Shown here in pieces: positions 22,195-30,295 of a stretch of 64,000 bases of DNA. Position 1 is the first letter of the stretch. Each line of letters opens with the position of its first letter. The position numbers and the translations under genes were made by a program. Location: the NCBI GenBank assembly GCA_002298145.1, contig DBMP01000007.1, positions 1 to 64,000 on the forward strand, read 5' to 3'. The notes under the pieces were generated by a model. It saw nothing but the letters and a program-made list of their open reading frames with translations, did not search any database and was not told the origin of the DNA. This stretch comes from Spartobacteria bacterium UBA695 (GTDB lineage Bacteria; Verrucomicrobiota; Verrucomicrobiia; Chthoniobacterales; Chthoniobacteraceae).

Positions 22195-22299
22195 ATGGGT
22201 TCCTTAAAGAAACGCCGTAAATCCAAAATCGCGAAGCATAAACGCCGTAAGCGGATGAAAGAAAACCGCCACAAGAAGCGTTTGCGCTACAAGAGCTAG
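22195..22299 (+). CDS. Small basic ribosomal-type protein, AURKAIP1/COX24 (mS38/bS22-like)
   Basis: A 34-residue very basic protein beginning MGSLKKRRKSKIAKHKRRKR and ending in RLRYKS, with 19 Lys/Arg residues and three His. The pattern of MGS, clustered KKRR, then K-H-K-R-R-K-R-M-K and a basic tail matches the AURKAIP1/COX24 family, which includes mitochondrial mS38 and the mycobacterial 30S protein bS22. It would bind 16S rRNA near the decoding region. The gene lies between hisG (44 bp upstream) and a TPR gene (19 bp downstream). No clear Shine-Dalgarno is visible. Its length is below most gene-calling thresholds, so it is easily missed. Confidence 0.82.
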   Translation: MGSLKKRRKSKIAKHKRRKRMKENRHKKRLRYKS

Positions 22300-22317
22300 G
22301 CAGGGATAATTGCATCC

Positions 22318-24132
22318 ATGAGACCACAGAGAGCCCTTTCACTCACCCGTCAGAGGCTCCCTTGGTCCGTATGGATTCGTCCCGCTCTAGTCCGTTTAGC
22401 CATCGGGGTCGGCATTCTGGCCGGCCCCCTTCTTTCTCATGGCTGGGCCAAATACCGTCCGAAACCGGATGGCAAAGCGGCCCAGACCGACACGGAAGCC
22501 ACGCCAAACAAACCTTTGGCGAACGTTACCGATTTGTCTTTGAGCAAGGAGGGCGAGCGCAAGGCTCAGGCCCTTGCGCATTTCGCCGACGGATTCATCG
22601 CCGAGGAGGACGGCGAAACGGACCGCGCATTTGAATCCTACCGACGCTCCCTGAGCGCAGACCCCAACAACCCCGATCTGGCCGTAAAAGTCGCCTTTGA
22701 AATGGCGCGCCGCGGGGAGGTTTCCGAGGGGATCAGTCTCCTCAAAGACGCGGCCAAGGCCGCCCCGCGCGAGATGTTGCCACCGCTGTGCCTCTCGCAA
22801 ATCTACGCGAAGTTTCTCAAAAAACCGGCGCTAGCCATTCGCTACGCCACGATCGCGCTCGACCTCAATCCGGACAACATCAGCCCCTATCTGGCGCTCA
22901 TCGAGCTCTACACCCAGGCCAACCAGACCCAGAAAGCCGTGGCCATTCTCGACCGGGCGCTTAAAAGCAAGAGCCCCGACGCCGATTTCTGGGCCCAGCT
23001 CGGCGACCTCTGCCTGAAGCTCGACCAGCCGCAGGACGGCTCCCCGGTGCCGAAGGAAAAGCTGCCCCGCATTAACGCCCTCTTTGAAAAAGCGCGCAAG
23101 CTCGCCCCTCAGGACCTCGAAATCGCGGGCAAAGCGGCCGATTTTTACTACGAAACCCAGCAATTTGAGACCGCCATTCCGCTGTTGCGCAAATTGATCG
23201 GCGAAGAGGAAGACCCGGCCAGCGGCGACGCCCTCGCCCTTGGGGAAAAGCTGGCCCGCGCGCTCATGGGCCTCAACCGTCGCCCCGAAGCGCTCAAAGT
23301 GCTGGAGAAAATGGCCGTCGACGCGCCTGAACGGAAGGAAACCTTTGCGCTGACCGGCGACAACCACCTCCTGGAAGGCAACATCGACCAGGCGCTCAAC
23401 GCCTACCGCCGGGTGCTCGAACTCGACCCCTCCATTGCCCCGGTCTACCTCCGCATCGCGGATCTCCAGATGCGCCTCGGCCAGAAGGAAGAGGCCGTCG
23501 CCACCCTCCAGGAAGCCCGGAAAAAATTCCCCGGCACGGCGCTCATCACCTACTCGCTGGCCGCCACACTCGCCCAGGCTGGGCTTTACACCCAGGCGCT
23601 CCCAGTTTTCGAAGAAACCCTGCACGAAGCCCCCGCCTCCAAGCCGACCCTGACCAACGCCAGCTTTTACTTCGCCTACGGCATGGCAGCGGAGCAGGCG
23701 GGCGACCTCGACCGCGCCGCCACGCTGCTGGAAAAAAGCATCTCACTGGCTCCGAACGATTCCGCCCAGGCACGCAATTACCTTGGCTACAGCTGGTTAG
23801 AGCATGGCAAGCGCCTTAAGGAAGCTGGGGAACTCATTCAGCGCGCCGTGGCCGACGAACCGGAAAACGGGGCCTTCCTCGACAGCCTCGGCTGGTATTT
23901 TTACAAGACCGGCGACTTTACCCACGCCATCGTTAACCTCATGAAAGCCGTGGAAAAGATCCCGGAGCCGGACCCGGTGGTCCTGGAGCACCTCGGCGAT
24001 GCCTACGCCGCCAAGGGCGACCTCGCGCGGGCGCTTGAAGTCTGGAAAAAAGCGGCCGCGCTTGAGGGAGCCAGCAAGGAACTCCCTGGAAAAATCAGCA
24101 CCGCCTCCCAGAAGCTTGGCTCCAAGCCCTAG
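22318..24132 (+). CDS. Large tetratricopeptide-repeat protein, exported or membrane-anchored
   Basis: A 604-residue protein. Residues about 20-42 form a single hydrophobic segment after a basic start, likely a signal anchor. The rest is almost continuous TPR repeats from about residue 90 to 600, for example AFESYRRSLSADPNNPDLAV, ALAIRYATIALDLNPDNIS and ALNAYRRVLELDPSIAPVYL. A late DSLGWYFYKTGDFTHAI segment is typical of large TPR proteins of outer-envelope assembly. It likely acts as a scaffold on the periplasmic side. Function cannot be assigned further. It may be co-transcribed with the upstream 34-residue gene. Confidence 0.85.
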   Translation: MRPQRALSLTRQRLPWSVWIRPALVRLAIGVGILAGPLLSHGWAKYRPKPDGKAAQTDTEATPNKPLANVTDLSLSKEGERKAQALAHFADGFIAEEDGETDRAFESYRRSLSADPNNPDLAVKVAFEMARRGEVSEGISLLKDAAKAAPREMLPPLCLSQIYAKFLKKPALAIRYATIALDLNPDNISPYLALIELYTQANQTQKAVAILDRALKSKSPDADFWAQLGDLCLKLDQPQDGSPVPKEKLPRINALFEKARKLAPQDLEIAGKAADFYYETQQFETAIPLLRKLIGEEEDPASGDALALGEKLARALMGLNRRPEALKVLEKMAVDAPERKETFALTGDNHLLEGNIDQALNAYRRVLELDPSIAPVYLRIADLQMRLGQKEEAVATLQEARKKFPGTALITYSLAATLAQAGLYTQALPVFEETLHEAPASKPTLTNASFYFAYGMAAEQAGDLDRAATLLEKSISLAPNDSAQARNYLGYSWLEHGKRLKEAGELIQRAVADEPENGAFLDSLGWYFYKTGDFTHAIVNLMKAVEKIPEPDPVVLEHLGDAYAAKGDLARALEVWKKAAALEGASKELPGKISTASQKLGSKP

Positions 24133-24155
24133 CCTGGGTTAACCTCCTGGGCACC

Positions 24156-25436
24156 ATGCCCACTGACGCCGTTCCTCCCTACGCGCTGCTCCCCTTTGCG
24201 GCCATGCTGCTGGCCATCGCGGCCATGCCGTTTCTCTTCAAGCACCACTGGGAGCGCTTTTACGCCTTCTGGGCGGTCGGGCTTGGCTCGCTGAGCGTCA
24301 CCTATTACCTGCTTTTTCGCGAGGAAACCGAGCCGCTGCTTCACACAGCGCATGAATACGTGAGCTTTATCGCCATGGTCGGCTCGCTTTTTGTCGTGGC
24401 GGGAGGCATCCATATCACCGTCAAGGGCGAGGCCAAGCCGTGGGCCAACGTCCTTTTTCTGGCGTTCGCCAGCGTCGTCTCCAACCTCATCGGCACGACC
24501 GGGGCCTCGATGCTCTTCATCCGACCCTGGATTCGGATGAACAAATACCGGATCACCGGCTTTCACATCGCCTTTTTTATTTTCCTGGTCTCCAACGTCT
24601 CCGGCTGCCTCACGCCGATTGGCGATCCGCCCCTCTTTCTCGGCTTCCTGAGGGGGGTCCCCTTCTGGTGGACGCTCCAGCACTGCTGGCAGCCATGGGC
24701 GGTAGGCGTCGGGCTGCTGCTGGCCATCTTTTTCGTCTGGGACACGATCAATTTCCGCCGCGCCCCGGCCGCCATCCGGGAGCGGGAGACCGCCGAAGGG
24801 CACTGGAAAATCCGGGGCCTGCACAATCTCCTTTTTCTTGGCGCCATCCTTGGCTCCGTCTTCGTCAAGCACCCGGCCTTCCTGCGTGAGGGGATCATGG
24901 TCGCGGCGGCTCTCGGCTCGTGGATAACCACACGGCGGGAGATCCATGAGGCCAACGACTTCAACCTGGAGCCGGTCAAAGAAGTCGCATGGCTGTTTCT
25001 GGGCATTTTCGCCACGATGATCCCTGCCCTGGAATACCTGCGGGAGCACGCGCCGACCCTCGGCCTGCACACCCCCTGGCACTTCTACTGGGCTACCGGG
25101 CTCCTCTCCGGCGTGCTCGACAACGCCCCCACCTACCTCGCCTTCCTGGCCACGGCGCTGGGCCTTCTCGGGTTCGAGTTTGACACGGCGGGTGTGGCCC
25201 GGTTTATCGCCGAGGATGGCGCGCTGCTAACGGCCATTTCCGTCGGCGCCGTCTTCTTCGGGGCCATGACCTACATTGGCAACGGCCCGAACTTCATGGT
25301 CAAGGCCATTGCCGAGCGGGCCCGGGTGGAAACGCCTGGTTTCTTTGGCTACCTCCTCCGTTACGCCCTTCCCGTACTACTGCCGGTGCTTTTTATCGTG
25401 GGGATTCTCTTTTTTTCTCATCGGCCTTTGTTCTAG
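24156..25436 (+). CDS. NhaD-like sodium:proton antiporter / CitMHS-type transporter
   Basis: A 426-residue protein with about 11-12 hydrophobic helices. It has the ion-transporter superfamily hallmarks FASVVSNLIGTTGASMLFIRP and SNVSGCLTPIGDPPLFLGFL near residues 105-165, and a second repeat half with GLLSGVLDNAPTYLAF and YIGNGPNFMVKAIAE. This inverted-repeat layout with Asn/Thr-Gly and Asp-Asn-Ala-Pro motifs fits NhaD or related Na+/H+ antiporters. Substrate is not certain. It begins 23 bp after the TPR gene. Confidence 0.85.
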   Translation: MPTDAVPPYALLPFAAMLLAIAAMPFLFKHHWERFYAFWAVGLGSLSVTYYLLFREETEPLLHTAHEYVSFIAMVGSLFVVAGGIHITVKGEAKPWANVLFLAFASVVSNLIGTTGASMLFIRPWIRMNKYRITGFHIAFFIFLVSNVSGCLTPIGDPPLFLGFLRGVPFWWTLQHCWQPWAVGVGLLLAIFFVWDTINFRRAPAAIRERETAEGHWKIRGLHNLLFLGAILGSVFVKHPAFLREGIMVAAALGSWITTRREIHEANDFNLEPVKEVAWLFLGIFATMIPALEYLREHAPTLGLHTPWHFYWATGLLSGVLDNAPTYLAFLATALGLLGFEFDTAGVARFIAEDGALLTAISVGAVFFGAMTYIGNGPNFMVKAIAERARVETPGFFGYLLRYALPVLLPVLFIVGILFFSHRPLF

Positions 25437-25445
25437 AGTGAGCGC

Positions 25446-26045
25446 ATGTTTACCGGACTTGTTGAAGAAACCGCGCACGTCGTATCGGTGGAGCCCATCG
25501 GCGGCGGAGCCCGACTGACCCTTGAAGCCGCCCTCGTCATCCCGGGCACCAAAGCAGGCGACTCCATCGCCGTCAACGGCTGCTGTTTGACGATCACGAC
25601 CCTCACGGGCAACCGCCTTTCGTTCGATCTCCTGGCCGAAACGCTCGATAAAACCAACCTCGGCGACCAAAAGCCGGGCTCGCTCGTCAACCTGGAACGC
25701 GCCATGCAGGCCCACGACCGCCTGGGCGGCCACTTCGTCCAGGGGCACGTCGATACCACCTCGCACATCCTCTCGCTAACGCCCCAAGGGCAGGATCACC
25801 GGCTGGAGTTCGAGCTTCCGCGCCATTTTGCCCGTTACGTAGCCTACAAGGGCTCCATCTCGGTCAACGGCATCAGCTTGACGGCAGCGGAGGTCAAGGA
25901 ATCGAGCATCGTCATCTGGCTCATCCCGCACACGATGGAAGTCACCAATCTCCACACCCTCAAGGCCGGGGACCGGGTGAACCTGGAGTTCGACATGCTG
26001 GCCAAGTACCTCGAACGCCTCGTGGATCCGAGTCTTAAGGACTAG
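25446..26045 (+). CDS. ribE: Riboflavin synthase alpha chain
   Basis: A 199-residue riboflavin synthase. It has two homologous lumazine-binding domains: MFTGLVEETAHV, DSIAVNGCCLTIT and NLERAM in the first, then GGHFVQGHVDTTS, SISVNGISLTAAE and WLIPHTMEVTNL in the second. It dismutates two 6,7-dimethyl-8-ribityllumazine molecules into riboflavin. Start lies 9 bp after the antiporter gene. The other riboflavin gene in the window is ribB at 57.5 kb, under an FMN riboswitch; none is visible here. Confidence 0.95.
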   Translation: MFTGLVEETAHVVSVEPIGGGARLTLEAALVIPGTKAGDSIAVNGCCLTITTLTGNRLSFDLLAETLDKTNLGDQKPGSLVNLERAMQAHDRLGGHFVQGHVDTTSHILSLTPQGQDHRLEFELPRHFARYVAYKGSISVNGISLTAAEVKESSIVIWLIPHTMEVTNLHTLKAGDRVNLEFDMLAKYLERLVDPSLKD

Positions 26046-26090
26046 GGTTTACACAGAGAACACGGAGAACAGAGAGAGAAAATGATGGGA
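26046..26090 (+). repeat. Dispersed repeat of the cacagagaacacggagaa type
   Basis: The spacer between ribE and the amidohydrolase opens with TTACACAGAGAACACGGAGA and AACAGAGAGAG. Such near-tandem C/A-C-A-G-A-G-A-A/G units are widespread intergenic repeats in environmental genomes. Compare 44366-44400. No coding potential; the rest of the 194-bp spacer is featureless. Confidence 0.5.
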
Positions 26091-26239
26091 GGGTTCTTTG
26101 CCCTGCCTGCTTCGCGCCCTTGTGCCCACGGATGAGCGCAAACAGCGTTAACGCACGTTCACGTTATGTGAATTTTTCAGAGAAAACCCAAAAAGAGCGG
26201 GAAAAATCAGCCCGTCTCCTGCATTTTTAAATAATAAAG

Positions 26240-27460
26240 ATGATCGTTCGCGCCAAATTTGCCCTCCCCATTCGCACCGCTCCCCTTGAAAACGGTGCCG
26301 TGGCCGTCGACGACGCAGGGCTTATCTCGGCGGTGGGGCCTTTTGCCGAGGTCGCTGCGGCCCACCCGGGCGTACCGGTCGTCGATCTGGGCGACCAAGT
26401 GCTTCTGCCGGGGCTCATCAATGCCCATTGCCACCTCGACTACACGACCTTGCGCGACGCCATCAACCCGCAGAAGTCGTTCACCCGCTGGATCACCCGC
26501 ATCAACGCCCTCAAGCGTCAGATGACCGATGACGATTACCTCGCCGCCATCGCCCACGGATTCCGCGAACTGCAGCAGTGGGGCACCACCACGGTGCTCA
26601 ACCTGGAGGCCTTCCCCGAGCTGCTGCCCCGCCTGCCCGCCCCGCCCATCCGCACCTGGTGGTTCCTGGAGCTCATCGACATCCGTAGCCGCGCCGCCAC
26701 CGAGGACCTGCTCGCCGGGGCGCTCTCCTTTTTCGAAAAACACGAGGGCTGGCTCGGCGGCTTCGGCCTCAACCCCCACGCCCCCTACACCGCTTCGCCC
26801 AATCTCTACCAGATCTGCGCCGAATGCGCCTCGCACTTCGGCATGCCGCTGACGACCCATATCGCCGAGTCCGCCGACGAAGAGGCGATGTTCCACCGGG
26901 GCGAGGGGGAAATGTACGAGTTTTTCCGCGAGCTTGGGCGGCCCATGGACGACTGCGGGCAACATTCCTCCTTTTACACCGCCGTCACGCGCGGCATGAT
27001 CGGGCCCGGCTGGCTGCTCGCCCACGCCAATGAACTGAGCGACGAGGACTTCGAGCTCATCGCCGCCACACCCGGCGACTGGCATGTCGTCCACTGCCCC
27101 GGCAGCCACGCCTTCTTCAGCCACAAGCCCTTCGCCTGGCAGCGCCTCGAACGCGCGGGCGTCACCATCAGCCTCGGAACGGACAGCCTCGCCAGCAACG
27201 GCAGCCTCGATCTCTTCACCGAGATGCAGCTGGCCCGAAAAGCCAATCCGCAGCTGAGCTGCGAAACCCTCTTGAAAACCATCACGATCAACCCGGCCAA
27301 AGCCTTGCGGCAAGCCGGCAAGCTCGGGGAGCTGACTCCCGGGGCCCACGCCGACCTGATCGCCCTCCCGTTTGACGGCAACCTCAACGAAATTTACGAC
27401 GCCATCGTCGAAAACCGGAGCCCAGTCCCATGGATGATGCTCAACGGAGAAGTGCTCTAA
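26240..27460 (+). CDS. Amidohydrolase (ATZ/TRZ / SsnA-like metal-dependent deaminase family)
   Basis: A 406-residue amidohydrolase-superfamily TIM-barrel enzyme with a small beta-sandwich. Metal-binding features are INAHCHLDY (HxH), TTHIAES (third His), a further His in CPGSHAFF, and the conserved Asp in LGTDSLASN. C-terminal NPAKALRQAGKLGELTPGAHADL is typical of ATZ/TRZ-type deaminases/chlorohydrolases. Possible substrates include adenosine-like or guanine-like bases and the menaquinone precursor aminofutalosine; sequence alone does not decide. Its stop overlaps the start of the carboxypeptidase gene. Confidence 0.87.
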   Translation: MIVRAKFALPIRTAPLENGAVAVDDAGLISAVGPFAEVAAAHPGVPVVDLGDQVLLPGLINAHCHLDYTTLRDAINPQKSFTRWITRINALKRQMTDDDYLAAIAHGFRELQQWGTTTVLNLEAFPELLPRLPAPPIRTWWFLELIDIRSRAATEDLLAGALSFFEKHEGWLGGFGLNPHAPYTASPNLYQICAECASHFGMPLTTHIAESADEEAMFHRGEGEMYEFFRELGRPMDDCGQHSSFYTAVTRGMIGPGWLLAHANELSDEDFELIAATPGDWHVVHCPGSHAFFSHKPFAWQRLERAGVTISLGTDSLASNGSLDLFTEMQLARKANPQLSCETLLKTITINPAKALRQAGKLGELTPGAHADLIALPFDGNLNEIYDAIVENRSPVPWMMLNGEVL

Positions 27461-28398
27461 TGCCGCGCTCTTTAACGACTGTTTTATTTACCGCCGCGCT
27501 GGTCCTTGCCCAGCCGACGGCCCAGGCCCGGCGCGTCCACAAGGCCCCAGCCGCCCTCACCCCGGCGCTTTCCGCCGAGGAGCAGGACGACACACCAGGC
27601 ACCCGCCAGCTCGGTGAACCCGACGGCAAAGGCCCCCTGACCCTGGCCGCCCAGGGAGCCACCGTCATCGACACCCTTTCCGGGGAGCCGCTTTACGAAA
27701 AAAACGCCCATGCTGCCTTCTACCCGGCCAGCACCACCAAGATCCTGACCGCGCTGCTCGTCATTGAGGAGGGCGACCTCGACCGGCCCGTGGTAATCCA
27801 GCCCGAGGACACCCGCGTGGAGCCGAGCGCCATCGGCTTCCGCCCTGGCGAAAGCTACACCCGCCGCCAGCTGCTCTACGCGCTGATGCTCAAGAGCGCC
27901 AACGACAGCGCCATGGCCCTCGCCCGCGACAACGCCGGGAGCGTCGAGGCCTTTGCGGAAAAGATGACCCAGCGCGCCGCCAGCCTCGGCGCGGAGAACA
28001 GCCACTTTGCCAACCCCAACGGCCTCCCCAACCCGAACCACTGGACGACCCCGCACGACCTGGCCTTGATCGCCCGGGCCGCCATGGGGCAGCCGGTCTT
28101 TCGGCAGCTTGTCGGCACCGTCGAATACCGCTGGGTGACGGCACAGGGGATCTCGGTGATCCTGAAAAATCATAATAAGCTGCTCTGGTGCCCGCCGTGG
28201 AAATTCGAGGGCTGCACGGGGCTTAAAACCGGCTACACCGTCAAGGCGCAGCAGGTGCTCGTCTCCTCGGCGCTGCGCAACCACCGGGAGGTCATCTCGG
28301 TCGTCATGCATAGCGACAAACCGGGCATCTGGCTCGACAGCAAGCAGCTCCTCGCCTACGGCCTGGCGCATCTGCCGGGCTCGGTGAAGTTCGACTAA
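27460..28398 (+). CDS. D-alanyl-D-alanine carboxypeptidase (class C low-mass PBP)
   Basis: A 312-residue S11-family peptidase with an N-terminal signal peptide (SLTTVLFTAALVLAQPTAQA). Active-site motifs are SxxK in ASTTKILTALL, SxN in LKSANDSA and KTG in LKTGYTVK. It removes the terminal D-Ala from peptidoglycan stem peptides in the periplasm. It lacks the extra C-terminal beta-domain and membrane helix of PBP5. The ATG overlaps the amidohydrolase stop (TAATG), which was used to fix the start. Confidence 0.93.
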   Translation: MPRSLTTVLFTAALVLAQPTAQARRVHKAPAALTPALSAEEQDDTPGTRQLGEPDGKGPLTLAAQGATVIDTLSGEPLYEKNAHAAFYPASTTKILTALLVIEEGDLDRPVVIQPEDTRVEPSAIGFRPGESYTRRQLLYALMLKSANDSAMALARDNAGSVEAFAEKMTQRAASLGAENSHFANPNGLPNPNHWTTPHDLALIARAAMGQPVFRQLVGTVEYRWVTAQGISVILKNHNKLLWCPPWKFEGCTGLKTGYTVKAQQVLVSSALRNHREVISVVMHSDKPGIWLDSKQLLAYGLAHLPGSVKFD

Positions 28399-28423
28399 TA
28401 TTTCCCGGCCTTCCTTCGCCGCT

Positions 28424-29236
28424 ATGTCCCAGCTCCCGCTCTCCACCGGTCGGTATGCCTTTGGCGACGACCCCGAGGCCTACGCCGCCGCCCGGCCCGA
28501 GTACCCGGCGGCGCTCTACGCCCGGCTCACGGAACACTGTGGATTACACGCGGGAACCGTCAGTTTTGAAGTTGGTCCCGGCACCGGCCTGGCCACGCGC
28601 AAATTGCTCGAAGCCGGTTGCGCCCCGCTGCACGCCATCGAGCCCGATGCGCGCCTGGCCGCCTACCTGCGCCGGACCGTCGCCCCCGGCGCGCTGGAGC
28701 TTCACGAGACGCCGTTTGAGGAAGTCGTGCTCCCCTGCGCCCACTTTGATTTTGGCGCCTCAGCCGCAGCCTTCCATTGGCTGGACCAAGCGGCCTCGCT
28801 GGAAAAAGTACGCCACTTGCTCAAGCCCGGCGGCTGGTGGGCCATGTGGTGGAACACCCATTTCGGGGCGGGGGAGAATACCGGCGACGCTTTTGACCGC
28901 GCCACGGTGCATCTCTTTCGGGGGATCCCCAAAAGCCCCACGATGACCGGGCAGGGCCGCCCGCATTTCGCCCTCGACCGGGAAGCCCGCATGGCCGATC
29001 TGGCCCGGGCCGGGTTCGCCGACGCCCAAGCCGACTCCTGGCGCTGGACGCGCGCCTACGACACGCACGAGCTGGTCGCGCTCTACAGCACCTTTTCACC
29101 GGTCAAGTCGCTCGCGGCTGACCAAAGAGCGGAATTTCTGGGCCGCCTCGCCGAAATCGCCGACGGCACCTTCGGCGGCCGCGTCGAGCGCCCGTTTGTC
29201 ACGGCTCTCTACACCGCCCGGCGTCCTTCGGCTTAG
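28424..29236 (+). CDS. Class I SAM-dependent methyltransferase
   Basis: A 270-residue methyltransferase. Motif I is SFEVGPGTGLATRKLLEAGC, with an acidic post-I segment (AIEPDARL), then HFDFGASAAAFHWLD and LLKPGGWWAMWWN as motifs II and III. A C-terminal extension after about residue 150 may bind substrate. Target is unknown. It starts 25 bp after the carboxypeptidase gene and converges on infC. Confidence 0.85.
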   Translation: MSQLPLSTGRYAFGDDPEAYAAARPEYPAALYARLTEHCGLHAGTVSFEVGPGTGLATRKLLEAGCAPLHAIEPDARLAAYLRRTVAPGALELHETPFEEVVLPCAHFDFGASAAAFHWLDQAASLEKVRHLLKPGGWWAMWWNTHFGAGENTGDAFDRATVHLFRGIPKSPTMTGQGRPHFALDREARMADLARAGFADAQADSWRWTRAYDTHELVALYSTFSPVKSLAADQRAEFLGRLAEIADGTFGGRVERPFVTALYTARRPSA

Positions 29237-29394
29237 CTCAAGCGGCCCCAAGCTCCGCGGCAAACCAAAGCGCACGCCCTCATTCAAAGCGTGCGGCCTC
29301 GTTGTGAAACGGCGTTTCGCCACGACTCCCCGTCCGTCCCTCGGGGGCTCATGGAACCCCGGGGGCGCTATGGGAAGCAAAAAACCGGCGAAAT

Positions 29395-29988
29395 CTATTC
29401 CTCGTCGGGAAGCTCGGAATCGTCCTCCAGGTCCTCCACGTCCTGCTCGGCCACGGAGTACTTGCGCTTGCGCTTGGCGGCGGGCAGCGGGGAGAGCGTC
29501 ATGTTGATGCTCTTGCCGACCTGCTTGGCGGGCATTTCGACGACGGCCATTCCGGCCAGGTCTTCCCGAACGCGCCGCATCACGGCTTCGCCCAAGTCTT
29601 TGTGCGCCATTTCGCGCCCGCGGAACTGGAGCTGGATTTTGAGTTTGTTGCCCTTATCAAGGAACTGCTCGCCCCGGCGAATCTTCGTCACATAGTCATG
29701 CTCGTCGATGTTGACCCGGAATTTCAGTTCTTTGAGGCGGCTGGCGCTTTGCTTCTTGTCCTTCTCCTGCTTCGCCAGTTCGTAGCGAAACTTTCCGAAG
29801 TCCACAATGCGACAGACGGGGGGATTTGCGTTGGGTGCGACTTCCACAAGGTCGAGACCCAAATGTTGCGCGCGCCGAAGCGCGTCTTGCAGCTTTATCA
29901 CGCCAAGCTGCTCATTAGTGGATGCGACGATCACCCGCACTTCTTTCGCGCGGATGCGTCCGTTGACTCGGATCTGCTGGATTTGAAT
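29395..29988 (-). CDS. infC: Translation initiation factor IF-3 with probable AUU start codon
   Basis: A 197-residue IF-3. The N-terminal domain reads IRVNGRIRAKEVRVI then STNEQLGVIKLQDALRRA; the C-terminal domain has KELKFRVNIDEHDYVTKIRR, LQFRGREMAHKDLG and a Lys/Arg then acidic tail. An internal GTG at 29940 would remove the conserved RVNGRIRAKEVR segment. The only suitable upstream start is ATT at 29988-29986, because TAG lies two codons earlier (29994-29992). AAGGAG at 30003-29998 is spaced 9 bases from it. IF-3 in E. coli and others also starts with AUU, allowing autoregulation. No rpmI-rplT follows; the gene instead converges on the methyltransferase. Confidence 0.93.
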   Translation of the reverse strand: MQIQQIRVNGRIRAKEVRVIVASTNEQLGVIKLQDALRRAQHLGLDLVEVAPNANPPVCRIVDFGKFRYELAKQEKDKKQSASRLKELKFRVNIDEHDYVTKIRRGEQFLDKGNKLKIQLQFRGREMAHKDLGEAVMRRVREDLAGMAVVEMPAKQVGKSINMTLSPLPAAKRKRKYSVAEQDVEDLEDDSELPDEE

Positions 29989-30141
29989 AACCTAATTCTC
30001 CTTGGGCGCCCCCCTCGAAGCGGAAGAGGGAACCTGATTTATCTTGGGGCCGTTTTAGATGGGCTTGGGGTTTCGCCCCCCATGCTCACCGCTCCTTCTT
30101 CCCGGCGGACGAGCGGCTGACGCCTGTCGGTTTGGCTTACG

Positions 30142-30147
30142 ATTATA
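30142..30147 (-). promoter_or_regulatory. Consensus -10 box upstream of infC
   Basis: A perfect TATAAT on the minus strand lies about 150 bases upstream of the infC start. A matching -35 is weak. Transcription from here would give a leader of roughly 145 bases containing GC-rich hairpins before the AAGGAG-AUU initiation site. Confidence 0.45.
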
Positions 30148-30223
30148 TCGCACGCCAACCTGTGCATGTAGGCGACTTTATGGACGGGAGCAAGGTGAAA
30201 AAGAGAAGAATGGCCCGTTCGGC

Positions 30224-30257
30224 AAAAAAAGGGCGCTTTCCATGCCGGAAAGCGCCC
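30224..30257 (-). terminator. Intrinsic terminator after the aldolase gene
   Basis: On the minus strand GGGCGCTTTCC pairs with GGAAAGCGCCC around a short loop and is followed by seven T. It begins about 40 bases after the fba stop, separating fba from infC transcription. Confidence 0.9.
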
Positions 30258-30295
30258 AAATTGGAGAAATTTACCGTCGTTTCTCGAAACCGGAA

